DNA from: Struthio camelus
Lineage: Eukaryota; Chordata; Aves; Struthioniformes; Struthionidae
Length of the DNA stretch: 64,000 nucleotides
Direction: 5' to 3'
Assembly (NCBI RefSeq): GCF_040807025.1
Contig: NC_090982.1
Location: forward strand, 76,487,931 to 76,551,930
The translations under genes were made by a program, and so were the position numbers. Of this stretch, positions 48,001 to 59,600 are shown piece by piece; the stretch's first letter is position 1, and each line of letters opens with the position of its first letter. Below the pieces are notes generated by a model. The model saw only the letters and a program-made list of their open reading frames with translations. It did not search any database and was not told the origin of the DNA.

Positions 48001-51000
48001 GAGATCATGGCACTCCACCTTGCTAAGTAATCACCGCTGAGATTATTTCACTTCTAAAATATTTGGCACAGTTTTCATTTTGATTGCTGGCCAATTTTCA
48101 AAGCACTCTTACTAAATGTAACAATTATATTTTGTGACTATCACACACAATTAAGCGGTATTTTCGAGTCTGAAAATGCTTGCCGTGCTACAGTATCCTT
48201 CAAAGACAGTCTGGCCAACGGAAAGTGGCTAGGTAAAAAGGTCATCTTCTTACCTACCGGTTTTGGTCCTCCTGTATATTCTCTGCCATATAAGTCCTTG
48301 CTACTGTCAGCACTCCAGACAGGGGAAAGGAGCTGTGAGTACACCATCATCTAAATCATTTGTGAAGCTTTTATTTCAGTTGCAGTAGTACAGATAAGAG
48401 CAAAGTGGCCTTGTCAAGCATTAGAAATAGATTGTGTCAGAAAGCAGGTTAAAGACACTCTGGCACCTTGTATTAACCTTATATTAACAATGACCAGCGA
48501 ACACGTATTCAAACATGACGTTCATATCTGAGGCCAAGTTACAGTCCTGGGGTTGTGCAGATGTAAGTCATACTTGGTTTCAGCTGCAGGGTGTTTATGA
48601 CTGATGTTGAAGTGCCAAGTTGGTTCACCAGTTCCAGGCTGAGTTTGCAGTTAGGAAAACAGAGCCCGTTTGATTTAAAGAGGAGGGAACTTCCAAAAGT
48701 TGCTTTTACAGAGCAGTTTTTCAGAGTAGGAGCGTGTTTCAGGATAGGGAGTGTTTTCTTTGCTTTGGCACAGTGCCTGGTCCTGCACTCCTAGAGTAAG
48801 CATTGGCAGTGAGAGATCACCTCTCAGGATTTAAGCCACGTCCTCGTAACTCTCGGCTCAGGTGCATTTTGCAGTAAAAGCTTAAGCGTGTTCTGCCTGT
48901 GTACTGGTTCTCCAGAAACACGGGAACTGCATGTGGTGCTCCCTAATGTAGGATTTGAACAATGAGATTATTTTTCGTTTGGGGAAGCTTTTTAAAGGAT
49001 TTTTAAAAAAAAATCTCTCTGAATGACTTACTGTGTAGTAAACAGCTGATAAATATAATAATCATTGCTTTATCTCCCAGCAAAGAGAATTAAGCTAGCT
49101 TGGTGCGTAAGTAAATGTTAGTGAAAACATTTAGTGAGAAAAGACCATAAATGCCAAAGTAGGACACCTTGATACAGATGGTTGACTCATCAGTGTGATA
49201 TATTCCATGTTAAATATGGAAAGCTCGTATGTCACTTTTGTATCTCAGCAAGAGCAGCAAGGGATTTATTTTATCTTCCAAATTTGACTTATAAACCAGA
49301 CAGGGATCTGGACTAACTCTCCATGTGAGTGGAAATACTGATTTGCTGTGCAGCTTCTTTCTCAGTCCTCGCTGCTGGCTAAGGTCCCCCCTGGCAGATG
49401 CCCCAGTGGTGCTGGGAGGTTCCTGGGCCAGGCCTGGGCCTTGCTTTTACGCTGCTGAATGCATCTCCATTGCCAGTCATCAGCTGAACTTCTCCTCCAA
49501 ATTTTTGCTCATAACTTCCGTTCTGATTTGTGAATGGTGTTAATTCACCTCCTTGTCCTTTTCTCTCTCTCATCCCCAGGGAAGTCACTGGAGTCCTGAA
49601 GGTCTAATCCCGCCTTCACTGATGTAGCTCCTCACTGTGAGCTGCAGACCAAGACCGGCAGCTGGAGGAGACAGATTTGTGGGAGGCCCAAAAGGTAGGC
49701 TGTGTTTTGTAGCCACCCCTGCAACCGAGTCTGATGGTTACTTGCCACAAGTTGCTGTTTCTGTACTAGCATGAGGGTCAGAGGCAGACAGGCATGAATG
49801 CCCTGGCCTGACGCTGTAGTTTGACTAACAGTAGATGGATTCAAGAGAACAGTAAAGCTTCTTCCACCCTACTCGAAGGTAACTTTTGCAACAGCGCAGT
49901 ACCTTTAAAAAAGAAATAAAACAAAATACAAAAGCAAGTGGCCAGCAGTAAGACAGCAGTTCATGTAACTGAACTCTCCTTTTCTTCCCAACAGTAAACA
50001 AGTATTTGGAGAGTTTTTCTCATGACAGGTTTCCCCACACTGTCTCGTGTCACTGCCTCTCTGCTGCTGCTGCACGTCTGGGCATGCAGGGAAGTGCACT
50101 AAGCTGCCGGTTCACTCGAGGGTCAGTGAGGCGAGTCCCTCTTCCCCATCTGATGAAAACCCCTGGATCATGTACGTGTCTGGCCTGTAGGGCTCCTTTT
50201 GAAAGTGACGCCGTAATGCCCGAAGCCCAGCATTCCCAAATCTGTTCAGAGATCCCCCCTCCATTTGAACTGATTTCCAGTTTGGAGTTTGAGGGGTGGG
50301 AATGTTCAATAGACAAATGAAGGAAGCGTGTTTTACATTGGTACTTTACTTTACATGACATGCATGCCCTCGAAACTGGACAGGAGCCTTACAAAAAAGC
50401 CACATTGCTCTTGTCCAACTTTTCCAGCTGTATTTTCTGTTTCTGGTGCTGTTTGTAGCCCTTTTTGGCTTCAGGAATGAAGCCCCAAGTCCCCTCTCTT
50501 CTTCCTCAATCTAGTTTCTAGGAAGAAAAAATTACTAAAAGGCAAAAACATCTGAAGAGGTGAGACATACAAGGTTGATTTTAACATTTTTGCTTGGCTG
50601 TGAATTTTCAAAGATAGTTCTTTGCTAGTCAGGTTTCTGCTCTGTTCTAATCCACGATTGCTACAAATACTAATATTAAAAAACTGGAGACGCTCTATAA
50701 TCACACACCCTCCTATCTCATGGCTAGATATTGTGTATCTTCTTCACTTAGTCATGTGCAGGTAGCGTCCTTACGCTGGGTGGTATCCAAATACAGAGCA
50801 GGAGGCCTTACATATTTATAGGATGTCGATGAACTAACAATGCAGTTGCTATTTATGAAAATGTATTTATTCACTTTGACAGCGGCATTCTTTTAATAAC
50901 TGGCCAGCCTCAAGGACTATGTTGTGTTTGATGTTCAAATACCCTTCAGTCTATATAGCATGTACATAACATGTCCTAAGTTGCCTTTGTCCCAACAATT

Positions 51001-52897
51001 CATATTCTTAAGAAACTAAGAATAGAGTCTGCAGTCTAGATTTCATTTAAATATGCCTTGTAAATCTCCTGTGAAGAGATTTCTGTTTGAACAGCAGCTC
51101 TTTGCTCTCAAATGTATTAATGAATGCTTACATTGATGGTAAAGTGTTTGTCAGTGAGAAGACCCCTCTAATAGCAATCAGTTAGAAATGGCCTAGTGAA
51201 AACATTATTTTACAGTATTGAAGATAGTACAGATATAATCCAGCGCAGAACTTGCCCAAAGAAAATCAATCAGCTTTTAGCTTGTTTTAAATTTGTGAGA
51301 AAATGCTTGTGGGTCAATCTTCTCAAACTTTTTGCTCTGCAGTCAGTTGGAGGCACCTGGGGTACAGGTCACAGCACAAAAGTGGCAGCATCTCATGGGG
51401 TGCTCTGTTACTGAGCTGAGAGTCCCACTTCTGAGCCTCCCTGCCCCTCCTGTGAAGGCACGTGGTCCTGTCTGTACGTGCTCCCACTAAATAACGTCTT
51501 CTGCAATTTTGTTTCATGCTCAGGCATAACCAAATCCCAGTTAAGTCTCTAACAGGTCATGATGGCAAGGACTGTGCGAAGAAGTCCACAAGCTACTAAG
51601 ATACAGTGCACTGGAGCAGCCGGGAAGAAGTGTGACATCTCACCAGATTTCATTGTTTCATGGGTTCAAAGCCGACTTTAAATGTAACAGATCTAGGTAG
51701 GCGCGCTTACGCTCTGTTTTGACCCTTGGATGAATTGAGGAAAACCGTGCACCAGAAATATATGAATGCTTTATCTATGATTGCCTATTATATGGTTTGA
51801 GCTCCCTGGATAGCAGGTATTATGGAAAGTATTACTGTCTGTGCCAAACTTAAAAACCTTCTAGCACTCACGGATTCCTAATCAGAAACTCTCCTACACA
51901 CCAGTGAGTTAGATGTGATGACAGCCTCCTGGCTGCCATTGGAAGTACAAACCACCTAGCGTAAGCAGAGTCTACAGCCTCTGCCAGGACTACAACGGGC
52001 ATTTCAATACATTTGGCTGATTTCTCACGCACAAGGTAAAGAGCGAACGCAGCTTTAGCTCCTTTACAACTGTCTTTAGAGAGGCTTCGAGATGGCTGCT
52101 GCCATTTCTAAATTTTTCTTCCATTTCCCCTCTCCCAACTGCTCACCCACCTGTGCTGAGTTTATATGACCGCTAGTTCCTGGAATCTTGTGTTTTTCTC
52201 CCTAATTTACCCCGTGTCCCTGTTTGCCTCACATTTACTGTGTTCTAAAATTACCACTGATTATTTGATTCTCTTTGTGTGGCTCTTCAGTCATAAGGAA
52301 AGGATGAAAACATACCAAAAGTAATAGACGTTTACTATATACATATTTGTGAATGAACCAGAGTTCTCTCTAATTTGACAAAAAAATCTACTGTTGTAAT
52401 CACTATTTTATCTTGTAAATTACAACTCTGTGGAAACATTTTCTTTTCACCATCTGGCTTTACGTATTTTTTTAATGAGTTGATGAGTATTTGTATACTT
52501 TACAAGGAACAGATAGTGAAGAATTTGTTACATTAGGAACTGAAACAAGGATTTTTTCAAAACTGCATTTATATGAAATTCATTGCATTAAACATTGACA
52601 ACATTTGACAACAAGTTGTCAAAGTACTAACGACAGTCAGTTTGGGTGGTGGTTGCATGACACGGGACTTCCACCTCATTTTATGAAATGAACATGTGTG
52701 AAGAAAGCTGCACATTTTTCCTAGTGATGCTGATTGAACCACGATGTAGAAATGGAAGCATCTTTATTACAAACAGCACCTTAACTGATATTTTTGTCCT
52801 TATGTTTTCAGTGTTGTACTTGGAATATTAAAATGGCAAGTACAGATTCTTGCTATTGAATAGTATCACTCAGATGATAGCTATACAGGGAGGAAGA
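42006..52897. other. MTMR12-GOLPH3 intergenic region, left part
   Basis: About 10.9 kb with no gene I can support. Open frames are short and family-less. Simple sequence includes an A-run at about 45813-45829 followed by a two-copy 15-mer (AAAGAACCAGCTTT-type) and scattered poly-T and poly-G runs. No RNA gene was recognised. Confidence 0.65.
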
Positions 52898-53347
52898 TCA
52901 CAGAATCACAGAATCACAGAATCGTTGAGGTTGGAAGGGACCTCTGGAGATCATCTAGTCCAACCTCCCTGTTCAAGCAGGGTCACCTAGAGCATATTGC
53001 CCAGGATCACATCCAGACGGCTTTTGAATATCTCCAGCGAAGGAGACTCCACCACCTCTCTGGGCAACCTGTTCCAATGCTCTGTCACCCTCACAGTGAA
53101 GAAGTTTTTTCTCAGGTTCAGATGGAACTTCCTGTGGTTCAGTTTCTGCCCATTGCCTCTTGTCCTGTCGCTGGGCACCACGGAGAAGAGGCTGGCCTCA
53201 TCCTCTTGACACTCCCCCTTCAGATACTTGTACACGTTGATGAGATCCCCTCTCAATCTTCTCTTCTCCAGGCTGAACAGGCCCAGCTCTTGCAGTCTTT
53301 CTTCATAGGAGAGGTGCTCCAGCCCTCTAATCATCTTGGTAGCCCTA
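52898..53347 (-). mobile_element. 5'-truncated CR1 LINE, young, minus strand
   Basis: Read on the minus strand, an open frame from 53334 to the stop at 52987 encodes the CR1 ORF2 tail ([47 protein letters not shown]). After it come the CR1 3' sequence and three copies of the octamer seen on + as TCACAGAA at 52899-52923. It is very similar to the copy at 4240-5022, probably the same subfamily, but in opposite orientation. It is truncated within ORF2 and cannot transpose by itself. Confidence 0.95.
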
Positions 53348-56300
53348 TTAAGATGCTATTAAAATAACAAAGATTACAGGAACTAGCAATCATCTGAACT
53401 CAGCAGGTGATGAGAAAATGAGAGGATCTGGAAATACGTGATATAAAAGGAAACCTTTCTGAAATGAGCAAGTGTGAATGCCACCTTTGCACGTCTGCCT
53501 TTTGTTTTCCTAAAGTGTCTGTCACTCTGTCTCTAAAAACCCCCACAATTTATTGGTTTGTATATATAAAAATTAAAGGCAGTACTCAATTTTAACTCAA
53601 AGCCCCTTGAAGTTAAAAGAAATCTTTTTACTGACTTAGTGGATGTATCAGACTGTATCTGGTTTTTTTATGAGCTAGGTGTTAACAGCTGGCACCGTGC
53701 CACTAAAAGTAATTTGCAGCTTCATGCTATCCTGAACCAGTCTAGGTCAAATATGGAATAACTCTTCGTATTTTTGAGAGGCCTAAACCATCATCCTTAA
53801 GCCACTTCTTTGGGATGATTTAAAAAGAGGCTTATTAGAAAATATGTATTACCAAATTTCTGCTTTGTAAAGTGATAACTTAAACAATGTCTAACTACTG
53901 GGCTTTAAAAGCTGTGAAAGCAGGGCTTTGTTGTATGGACAGAAAGAGCCATTTCAGTGGGTCTTTTCTACTTAAAAAGATTTGCTGCTAGTTTTGGAAA
54001 CTTCAGTCCAAAAACCACCAAAAAAATTCCAGCTAGACTAAACAGCCACTAATGGGTTTATTTGGTAACCAGTACAACAGGACAAGTAAAACAGGTTTTC
54101 AGCTGAAGCTGAAAGAGAGAACAGGCTAGATAATGTTATGCGACCACTGTGTACTATCTCTATGGTCAGATGATAATTAATTTTAGTTTCTTTCCACTTA
54201 CAATATCGCAGTCTACTCATTTCTCTTGTCCAATAGTCTCTCGTCTCCTCCTTCTGTCATCACTCTGTACTCCTCATCTTGATTCTTCCTGGAAGAAATT
54301 TCCTGTTCTTGGAGATCACATTGGTAATACTGGACAGAACAAATCTCAAGATATTGTGTTCCTTCAAAACGATTTCTATCATTAATGTCTGTCCTAGAAC
54401 TTAAGCAGCATGCTTCTAATCAGGAAGCTTCAAGATATGATGGTTTGACCTTAAGAAATTCCTGTCCTTTGCTTCTGACCACTGGTTTCCACATTTTGTA
54501 TGGCAGCTCAGTGCTCCTTCTCCAACAATACCGTGCCTATTTGTGAGGCTGCCCTGTCGAACTGAAAACTGAAAAAATACATAACCTTCTTTTGGACTGT
54601 TATTTTAAGTCGCATCCTTTCAGGGATCTGACACTTGTTTGTAGTGGCATAATTGGGAGTGGCAAACTCACTAAAAGGGAATGTGAAAACACAGGTAGGA
54701 ACGTAAACAAGCTTTACTGGTGAAGCCCGTGGACGGTGAAGCTATATCAGAGTCAGCAGGCTCCTTCTAGCTTCTGTTTCCTCTAGAAAATAAAATTCAG
54801 TTTTCTTGCTATCGATTTCAAAACATCCACAAGGCATTAACCTAACCATCCTTCAAGAGAGAAATCTGCCTAGTAGTACCTTGTTATGATTCTGTGGCAG
54901 TAGAACTAGGATTTGTCCACTAAACTTTTAAGTTTCAGAGGATGGTACATCTATTAGATTTAGACTTTTACACATTGTAGCCTTAATCAGCAGTATGTTA
55001 TAGTTGTGACATTCAAGTTACAACACCTTTGTTAATAGCTAATAGCAGGTGGCTTGCTGCTTTCGGTGTTTATAAAGTTACTCTTGGTTTGACCTGCTAT
55101 CCCAACAGGCATGAGTTTCCATTTAGTCTGTTAATTGCAGAAGTGACCCCTACTTCCATTGTTCAGTAAATCACAAGACCTGCAGCTAGCACAACCCGAA
55201 GGAAGAGTCAAAGTTTCAAGCTTTTTCTATTTTCCCCTTTATTTCCACTTATTGGGAGCCTACCTGCAGTTCAAAAAACCTATGTACTTTTGAAGTCTAG
55301 TCCATAACGTAAGAACCATTAGCCACTATTACAGAAATTCTGCCAAATACTGGCTTAAGTTTAAATGAGGGTGTGTTATTGGCAAGTCAAAGACTTTTTT
55401 TTATAGACGGCAGACCTTCTTTATGCATTCTTGCTTCTTCGTCCAACATTTCAAAGATTAAGTAAGTCCATCCGTTCACAGGCTGGATGACACTGTAATT
55501 GTGATGGGACGAGGAAGGGAATTCAGTACACAGTACATAATGACAACTCAAAGCACGTGACGTATGCATAGCACCAGCCAATGCTAAGCCAAAGGGTAGG
55601 GGGCTACAGCCTTCCAAGCTCCTGGTAAAGCCACTTATGACTCAGAAATATTTTTACAATATGACTCGGTACTGCAAAATAAATCGCAGATAACAAAGCT
55701 GTGACATATACTTAGGCTCTCTCAGGTGGAGATTCAATAGACTAGGTAGAGTCCATAAAACAACAGCTTTCAGTAGTATACGAAGAATCAACACCAACGA
55801 AATCTGATGCCAGTGTGGGTTTTGTTTGCTATTGTCTGATGCAAATATTGGCTATGTCTATCAGGGTTGCAGTGATGTTAAAAAAAAAAAAAGTAATTGG
55901 CTCAAAATTCAATTATAGGCATTCTTAATTTGATTCACACTGAGTTTATTAGTTTCGCTTAATGATAAAGAATCAGAACTGCAATTAGTAATGAAAAACT
56001 GCATTAGTTTGAAATCACAGTTAGTTAAACTCATGCAATTCTAAAAACTACCAAATTCTCCAGCAATGCATTTATTCTGTATGCAATTTAGTTGTATTTA
56101 TGCATATATTTATAATTGTTATACTAATCTTTTTACAGAATGATAGAATAAATTATCTTCAGAGATTAGATAGATTCAGTTCCCATTAAATAGAAGGTAT
56201 AATCCCTACTTTACACGATATATATGATATTAAACTTTTTTCAAAAAATTTGAACCTGGCCTGTGGTTGGGCACTATGATGCACAGTATTATTTTTATTT

Positions 56301-57119
56301 GGGTGAATAGCCCAGATAACATCAGCAGTATCGCTAATATGTTTAGTGTATATGCACACGTAAGCATCTAGTACCCAACTGCAAAACCTACAAGTTTATT
56401 ATTTATTTAGAGCTTGAATATTTACTGATCCATTCTTCAACTGATAAAACAGAAAAGGTATTTTACAAAAAAAAAACTTGGTATTTTACAGCTGTAGGCC
56501 TTCAAACTGCATTATAGTACAGGATAACTGCCCCTTTAATAACCATCTGTGTAATATGCTGAGGGAAAAAGCTAAGTTATTACACAGAACTGCAATCTGA
56601 GTGAGATGCTGGAAATCTCATGTTATCAGTATTAAAATGATATGTGAGATTCTAAGTCAGAAAAATGACTACTTCTAATGGATAAGTAGTGTCAAATATA
56701 AGGAATTTTACAGCACACCTCATCATAATAAAATGAAATTAAAAAAATAAAATTGATCAACAAAATTAAAAATTCTACTTAACCTACAAGTGATCCTAAC
56801 CTGATCACTTCTGAAATAAAAAACAGAAAAGCAGGCAACTCAAAAATATATATAGCTACTGCTTTTAAAAAGCTATTTTCACAAAACTGAAAATAATGAT
56901 GACTCATTTGAGTCTGAAGACCCTTCAGAAAAGGACTCAAACAGAAAAATATACATGATAATTAGGAGCTGCTAATGAACATCCAATCAGTTAAGCCCCA
57001 AAACGCAATCAAGATAAAAGACCAAACCCGTTAAAATGCCATAGTGGCGTAGTGGGAAAGTGAAAATAATTGTAATAGTCTCAACAGTGCATTTTATCGA
57101 TAAAAAAGGAGAAGATTAT
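53348..57119. other. MTMR12-GOLPH3 intergenic region, right part
   Basis: AT-rich sequence with no supported gene, RNA or promoter. Homopolymer runs occur (for example A-run near 55880). A 76-codon minus-strand frame at 55387-55617 resembles nothing I know. Confidence 0.65.
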
Positions 57120-58350
57120 ATTGCTTTATGTAAATCTAGGAATTGAAGAAACAGTTGCAAATTAGAAGATATGATGAAAAATCTTTGGCTGATAGAAAGG
57201 AACAAGGGGTTAAATACCAGCAGATTCAAAGGGAATTCTAAAAATGATATTGCTAGAGAGAAATGTAAGAATTGTCAATAATAATACTTTAAAAAAGGCT
57301 GAAGTATTCAATAAATATCTTCGCATTTGGGGGAAATAGATGAGTTTTATTGTATGGGACAAGGATGAAATACTTTCCATTAACAGTGTACTGTTACAAG
57401 AAGAATTTAAACAGCTGTGGTAAACCTAGGTAATTTTTAATCAGCAATCTGTACACAGATTTTCCAAAGAGCTTTTCAGAACATCTTTTGATCTCTAATT
57501 ATGACTTTCACTAAATCTTGGAACACTAGAAAAGTTCCAAAGGACTGGAAGAAAACTGATGTTGTAACAATATTAAAACAAAGTAAAAGGCATGACCAAA
57601 GCTAATTAGAGGCCTGTCATCTTGATTTCAATCCTCAGCAAAGTATCTGAACGGCTCATATAGGACTGTATTAATAAAGATGTGCGTATAATTACTGTTT
57701 CAGAAAACAGATTTCCAGAAAACAGGTCTGGTTGATGCTATCGTGGTATCTGTTTTTTATGCAAACGTTTATTTGATAAAAGTAATAGTGTTCATGTTAT
57801 ATCCTGAAGTTTTGTCTGGGCGTTTGACCTGGTACAATAAAACGTTTTGATTTAAAAAAATGCGACGATAAAAAATCAAAATGGCACACTGCACAAAATG
57901 GGCTGTGAGCAACTGGCAGGCATCAAAGCACAGAAGAGGAACGATCGGCAACACTTGTGTCAGCGATTCAGGTCCTCCAGGCGTCAGTTTTTGACCCTCT
58001 GCTATGCATTTTCATCAATGATCTTGAAGAAGCTATACGGAATTAGCGCCAAATAACATCAGCAGATTAGGTAAGAACTGGGGAAGCGGTAAATAACGGA
58101 TGCTAGAGTCACTTGCAAAGTGACTTGGAGCTCTTGCTGAACAGGGTGCAAGTAACATATATGGCTCTCAGTAAGGCCAAACGTAAAATCCTAATCCAGG
58201 ACTAAAAGAACAGGCCACGCCTGCATCGTAAGCACCTTTATCCTGCAATAAAACACGCTACGAAACATATATGGGATTCAGCCTGGCCAGGCAGGCCACG
58301 AGCTTGTGGTGTGGCACGCGCAAAAGGGCTAGCACAGTCTTTAAACGTGT
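57120..58350 (+). mobile_element. ancient CR1 LINE relic, reverse-transcriptase region, plus strand
   Basis: Broken frames spell the CR1 ORF2 reverse transcriptase in order. RPVILISILSKVSERLI lies near 57612, AFDLV (the palm 'KAFD' motif) near 57822, VFDPLLCIFINDLEEAI near 57987, and a degenerate 'FADD' site reading SAD then a stop near 58063. QSDLELLLNRVQ follows near 58122, then AKRAS near 58320. Many stops and frameshifts mean it is long dead, and it resembles old amniote CR1 rather than the young copies. The left edge is uncertain. Confidence 0.8.
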
Positions 58351-58515
58351 AAGCAGGGGGGAAGGGGGTCCGCAGAGAAGCTGTACTGCCCCCGAGGCAA
58401 GTGTCACCAGCCAGCAGCGCCAACGCTCCCAACTGAAGCGGAGGGCCTTACAGCAGCCTTCAGACGCCAGACTGAGCGGGGGACGGCGCGGCGCCGAGGG
58501 GCCCCTCCGCCTGCT

Positions 58516-58737
58516 GAGGGCGAGGGCCAGGGCGAGGGCGAGGGCCAGGGCGAGGGCGAGGGCGAGGGCGAGGGCCAGGGCGAGGGCCAGGGCCAGGGCG
58601 AGGGCCAGGGCCAGGGCGAGGGCGAGGGCGAGGGCGAGGGCGAGGGCGAGGGCGAGGGCCAGGGCCAGGGCCAGGGCCAGGGCCAGGGCGAGGGCGAGGG
58701 CCAGGGCCAGGGCCAGGGCCAGGGCCAGGGCCAGGGC
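58516..58737 (+). repeat. 37-copy GGGCSA hexamer array, two unit types
   Basis: A 222-bp tandem array made only of GAGGGC (19 copies) and CAGGGC (18 copies), with no other variant. Order left to right (G for GAGGGC, C for CAGGGC): GGCGGCGGGG, CGCCGCCGGG, GGGGCCCCCG, GCCCCCC. Every unit carries a GGG tract separated by 3-nt spacers (CGA or CCA), an ideal G-quadruplex pattern on the + strand. All six frames are open through it, giving AR, AL, PW/PS and EG/QG dipeptide repeats; these are composition artefacts rather than evidence of a gene. It lies inside the ancient CR1 relic, about 650 bp upstream of the GOLPH3 start codon. Confidence 0.97.
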
Positions 58738-58799
58738 CACCCCAGGGCGCGTCCGCAGCGCGCAGCCGCGCGCAGAGGCTTCTTCACAGCAAGCCGACC

Positions 58800-58925
58800 A
58801 GGCCTCGTGGCTGAAAACGACATCGCGCAGGCGTTAAGGCAGCGGATAAGGCACAACTTTTTCACCGTGTGATCACCAACGGGCTGGAGCAACTTGACAG
58901 AAGGTGGTGAATTTCCCACCACTAG
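58800..58925 (+). mobile_element. 3' portion of the same ancient CR1 relic
   Basis: GATAAGGCACAACTTTTTCA, TGATCACCAACGGGCTGGAG, CAACTTGACAGAAGGTGGTG and AATTTCCCACCACTA follow the CR1 ORF2 tail that elsewhere encodes FFTVRV..HW..LP..VV.SPS. It has the same orientation as the 57120-58350 relic, so the hexamer array appears to sit within one element. Confidence 0.7.
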
Positions 58926-59116
58926 TTTTTTGGGGGGGGGGTGTTACTGTGACGGGCCGCGTGCGGGGAGAGCCCCTGCTTGGCGCGGGTGGAGGCCGGG
59001 CGAGAGCTCCCCGCCTCGCCGCCGCCCGCCAGCCGAGCGCTGTCCCGCCTGCTCGCCCGCCGCCCTTTCCGGCGCCCCCCCCGCCCGCCACTGCCACATC
59101 TTCCGCTGACATCCGC

Positions 59117-59127
59117 GCCGCCATATT
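59117..59127 (+). promoter_or_regulatory. YY1 motif at probable GOLPH3 start site
   Basis: GCCGCCATATT matches the YY1 consensus GCCGCCATNTT exactly. In many housekeeping genes this motif lies just downstream of the transcription start. Confidence 0.75.
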
Positions 59128-59250
59128 GGAAGAGAAGCTCCGCCGCCAGCTCGGCCGCCGCCGCCGCAGGGAGGGGGGGGGACGCCGGCCCCTCGCTGCT
59201 GCTGCTTCTTCCTCTTCCTCCTCCTCCTCCGCGGCCTGGCCTCGCTCCCC

Positions 59251-59289
59251 ATGCCTCCCCCCGGCCCGCCGCAGCCCCGGCGCGGATAG
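59251..59289 (+). other. 12-codon upstream ORF in GOLPH3 leader
   Basis: ATG at 59251 opens MPPPGPPQPRRG and stops at TAG 59287-59289, 98 bp before the GOLPH3 ATG. The start context is poor (C at -3 and at +4), so leaky scanning is expected. It counts only if transcription starts upstream of 59251. Confidence 0.6.
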
Positions 59290-59387
59290 GGCAGAGGCGG
59301 GAGCGGCCCCCGTCGCTTCTTCTTCTTCCTCCTCCTCCTCTTCTTTCCCCCGCGCTGCCGCCGAGCCCCTCTGCCCCGCCGCCAGCC

Positions 59388-59600
59388 ATGACTTCCCTGA
59401 CCCAGCGCAGCTCCGGCCTGGTGCAGCGCCGGACCGAGGCCTCCCGCAGCGCCGCCGCCGACAAGGAGCGAGGGGCCGGGGGCGGCCCGGAGGATGAAAG
59501 CCGCCGGGACGAGCCGGGCGACGACGAGAAGGGCGACTCCAAGGAAACGCGGCTCACCCTCATGGAGGAGGTGCTGCTGCTGGGCCTCAAGGACCGTGAG
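59388..59600 (+). CDS. GOLPH3: Golgi phosphoprotein 3, exon 1 (gene runs off the window)
   Basis: GOLPH3 is a peripheral trans-Golgi protein. It binds PtdIns(4)P, links the Golgi to MYO18A and F-actin for vesicle budding, and recruits glycosyltransferases into COPI vesicles. This exon encodes residues 1-71, from MTSLTQRSSGLVQRRTEASR through the low-complexity acidic stretch (GGGPEDESRRDEPGDDEKGD) to ETRLTLMEEVLLLGLKDRE. Both ends match human GOLPH3, whose exon 1 also ends at KDRE. The Gln-Arg-Arg cluster near residue 14 lies in the N-terminal arginine region known to contact coatomer. The lipid-binding GPP34 domain begins here, but nearly all of it is in later exons outside the window. Donor GAG|GTGCGG, phase 0. 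The start is chosen by homology; the frame is open for 145 codons upstream but contains no ATG. GOLPH3L is less likely because of the MTSLTQRSSGLVQRR start. Confidence 0.95.

Larger units (their letters stand above)
58950..59387 (+). promoter_or_regulatory. GOLPH3: CpG-island promoter and 5' leader of GOLPH3
   Basis: CpG-dense, TATA-less region directly before GOLPH3 exon 1. A perfect YY1 consensus, GCCGCCATATT, lies at 59117-59127 and overlaps an inverted CCAAT (ATTGG, 59125-59129). An ETS-like CTTCCGCT lies at about 59100. YY1 near the start site is typical of housekeeping promoters, so transcription probably begins near 59095-59150 (inference). The leader has two pyrimidine-rich triplet tracts (CTT/CCT), near 59205-59230 and 59317-59345, and one short uORF at 59251-59289. 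Confidence 0.8.

Noticed and set aside
52987-53334. 115-codon open frame on -
   Set aside because: Same CR1 ORF2 tail in the second young copy.
55387-55617. 76-codon minus-strand ORF with a plausible-looking composition (..QPVNGWTYLIFEMLDEEA..)
   Set aside because: Could not be matched to any protein and lacks flanking exons. A protein search would settle it; a significant hit would reverse this.
58516-58737. CRISPR-like array
   Set aside because: Units are 6 bp with no spacers; it is a simple tandem repeat in a vertebrate genome.
58258-58922. Long frames on both strands encoding (AL)n, (AR)n and (PW/PS)n proteins
   Set aside because: They exist because the hexamer array has no stop in any frame; no splice, start or homology support. 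RAN-type translation cannot be excluded but is not evidenced.
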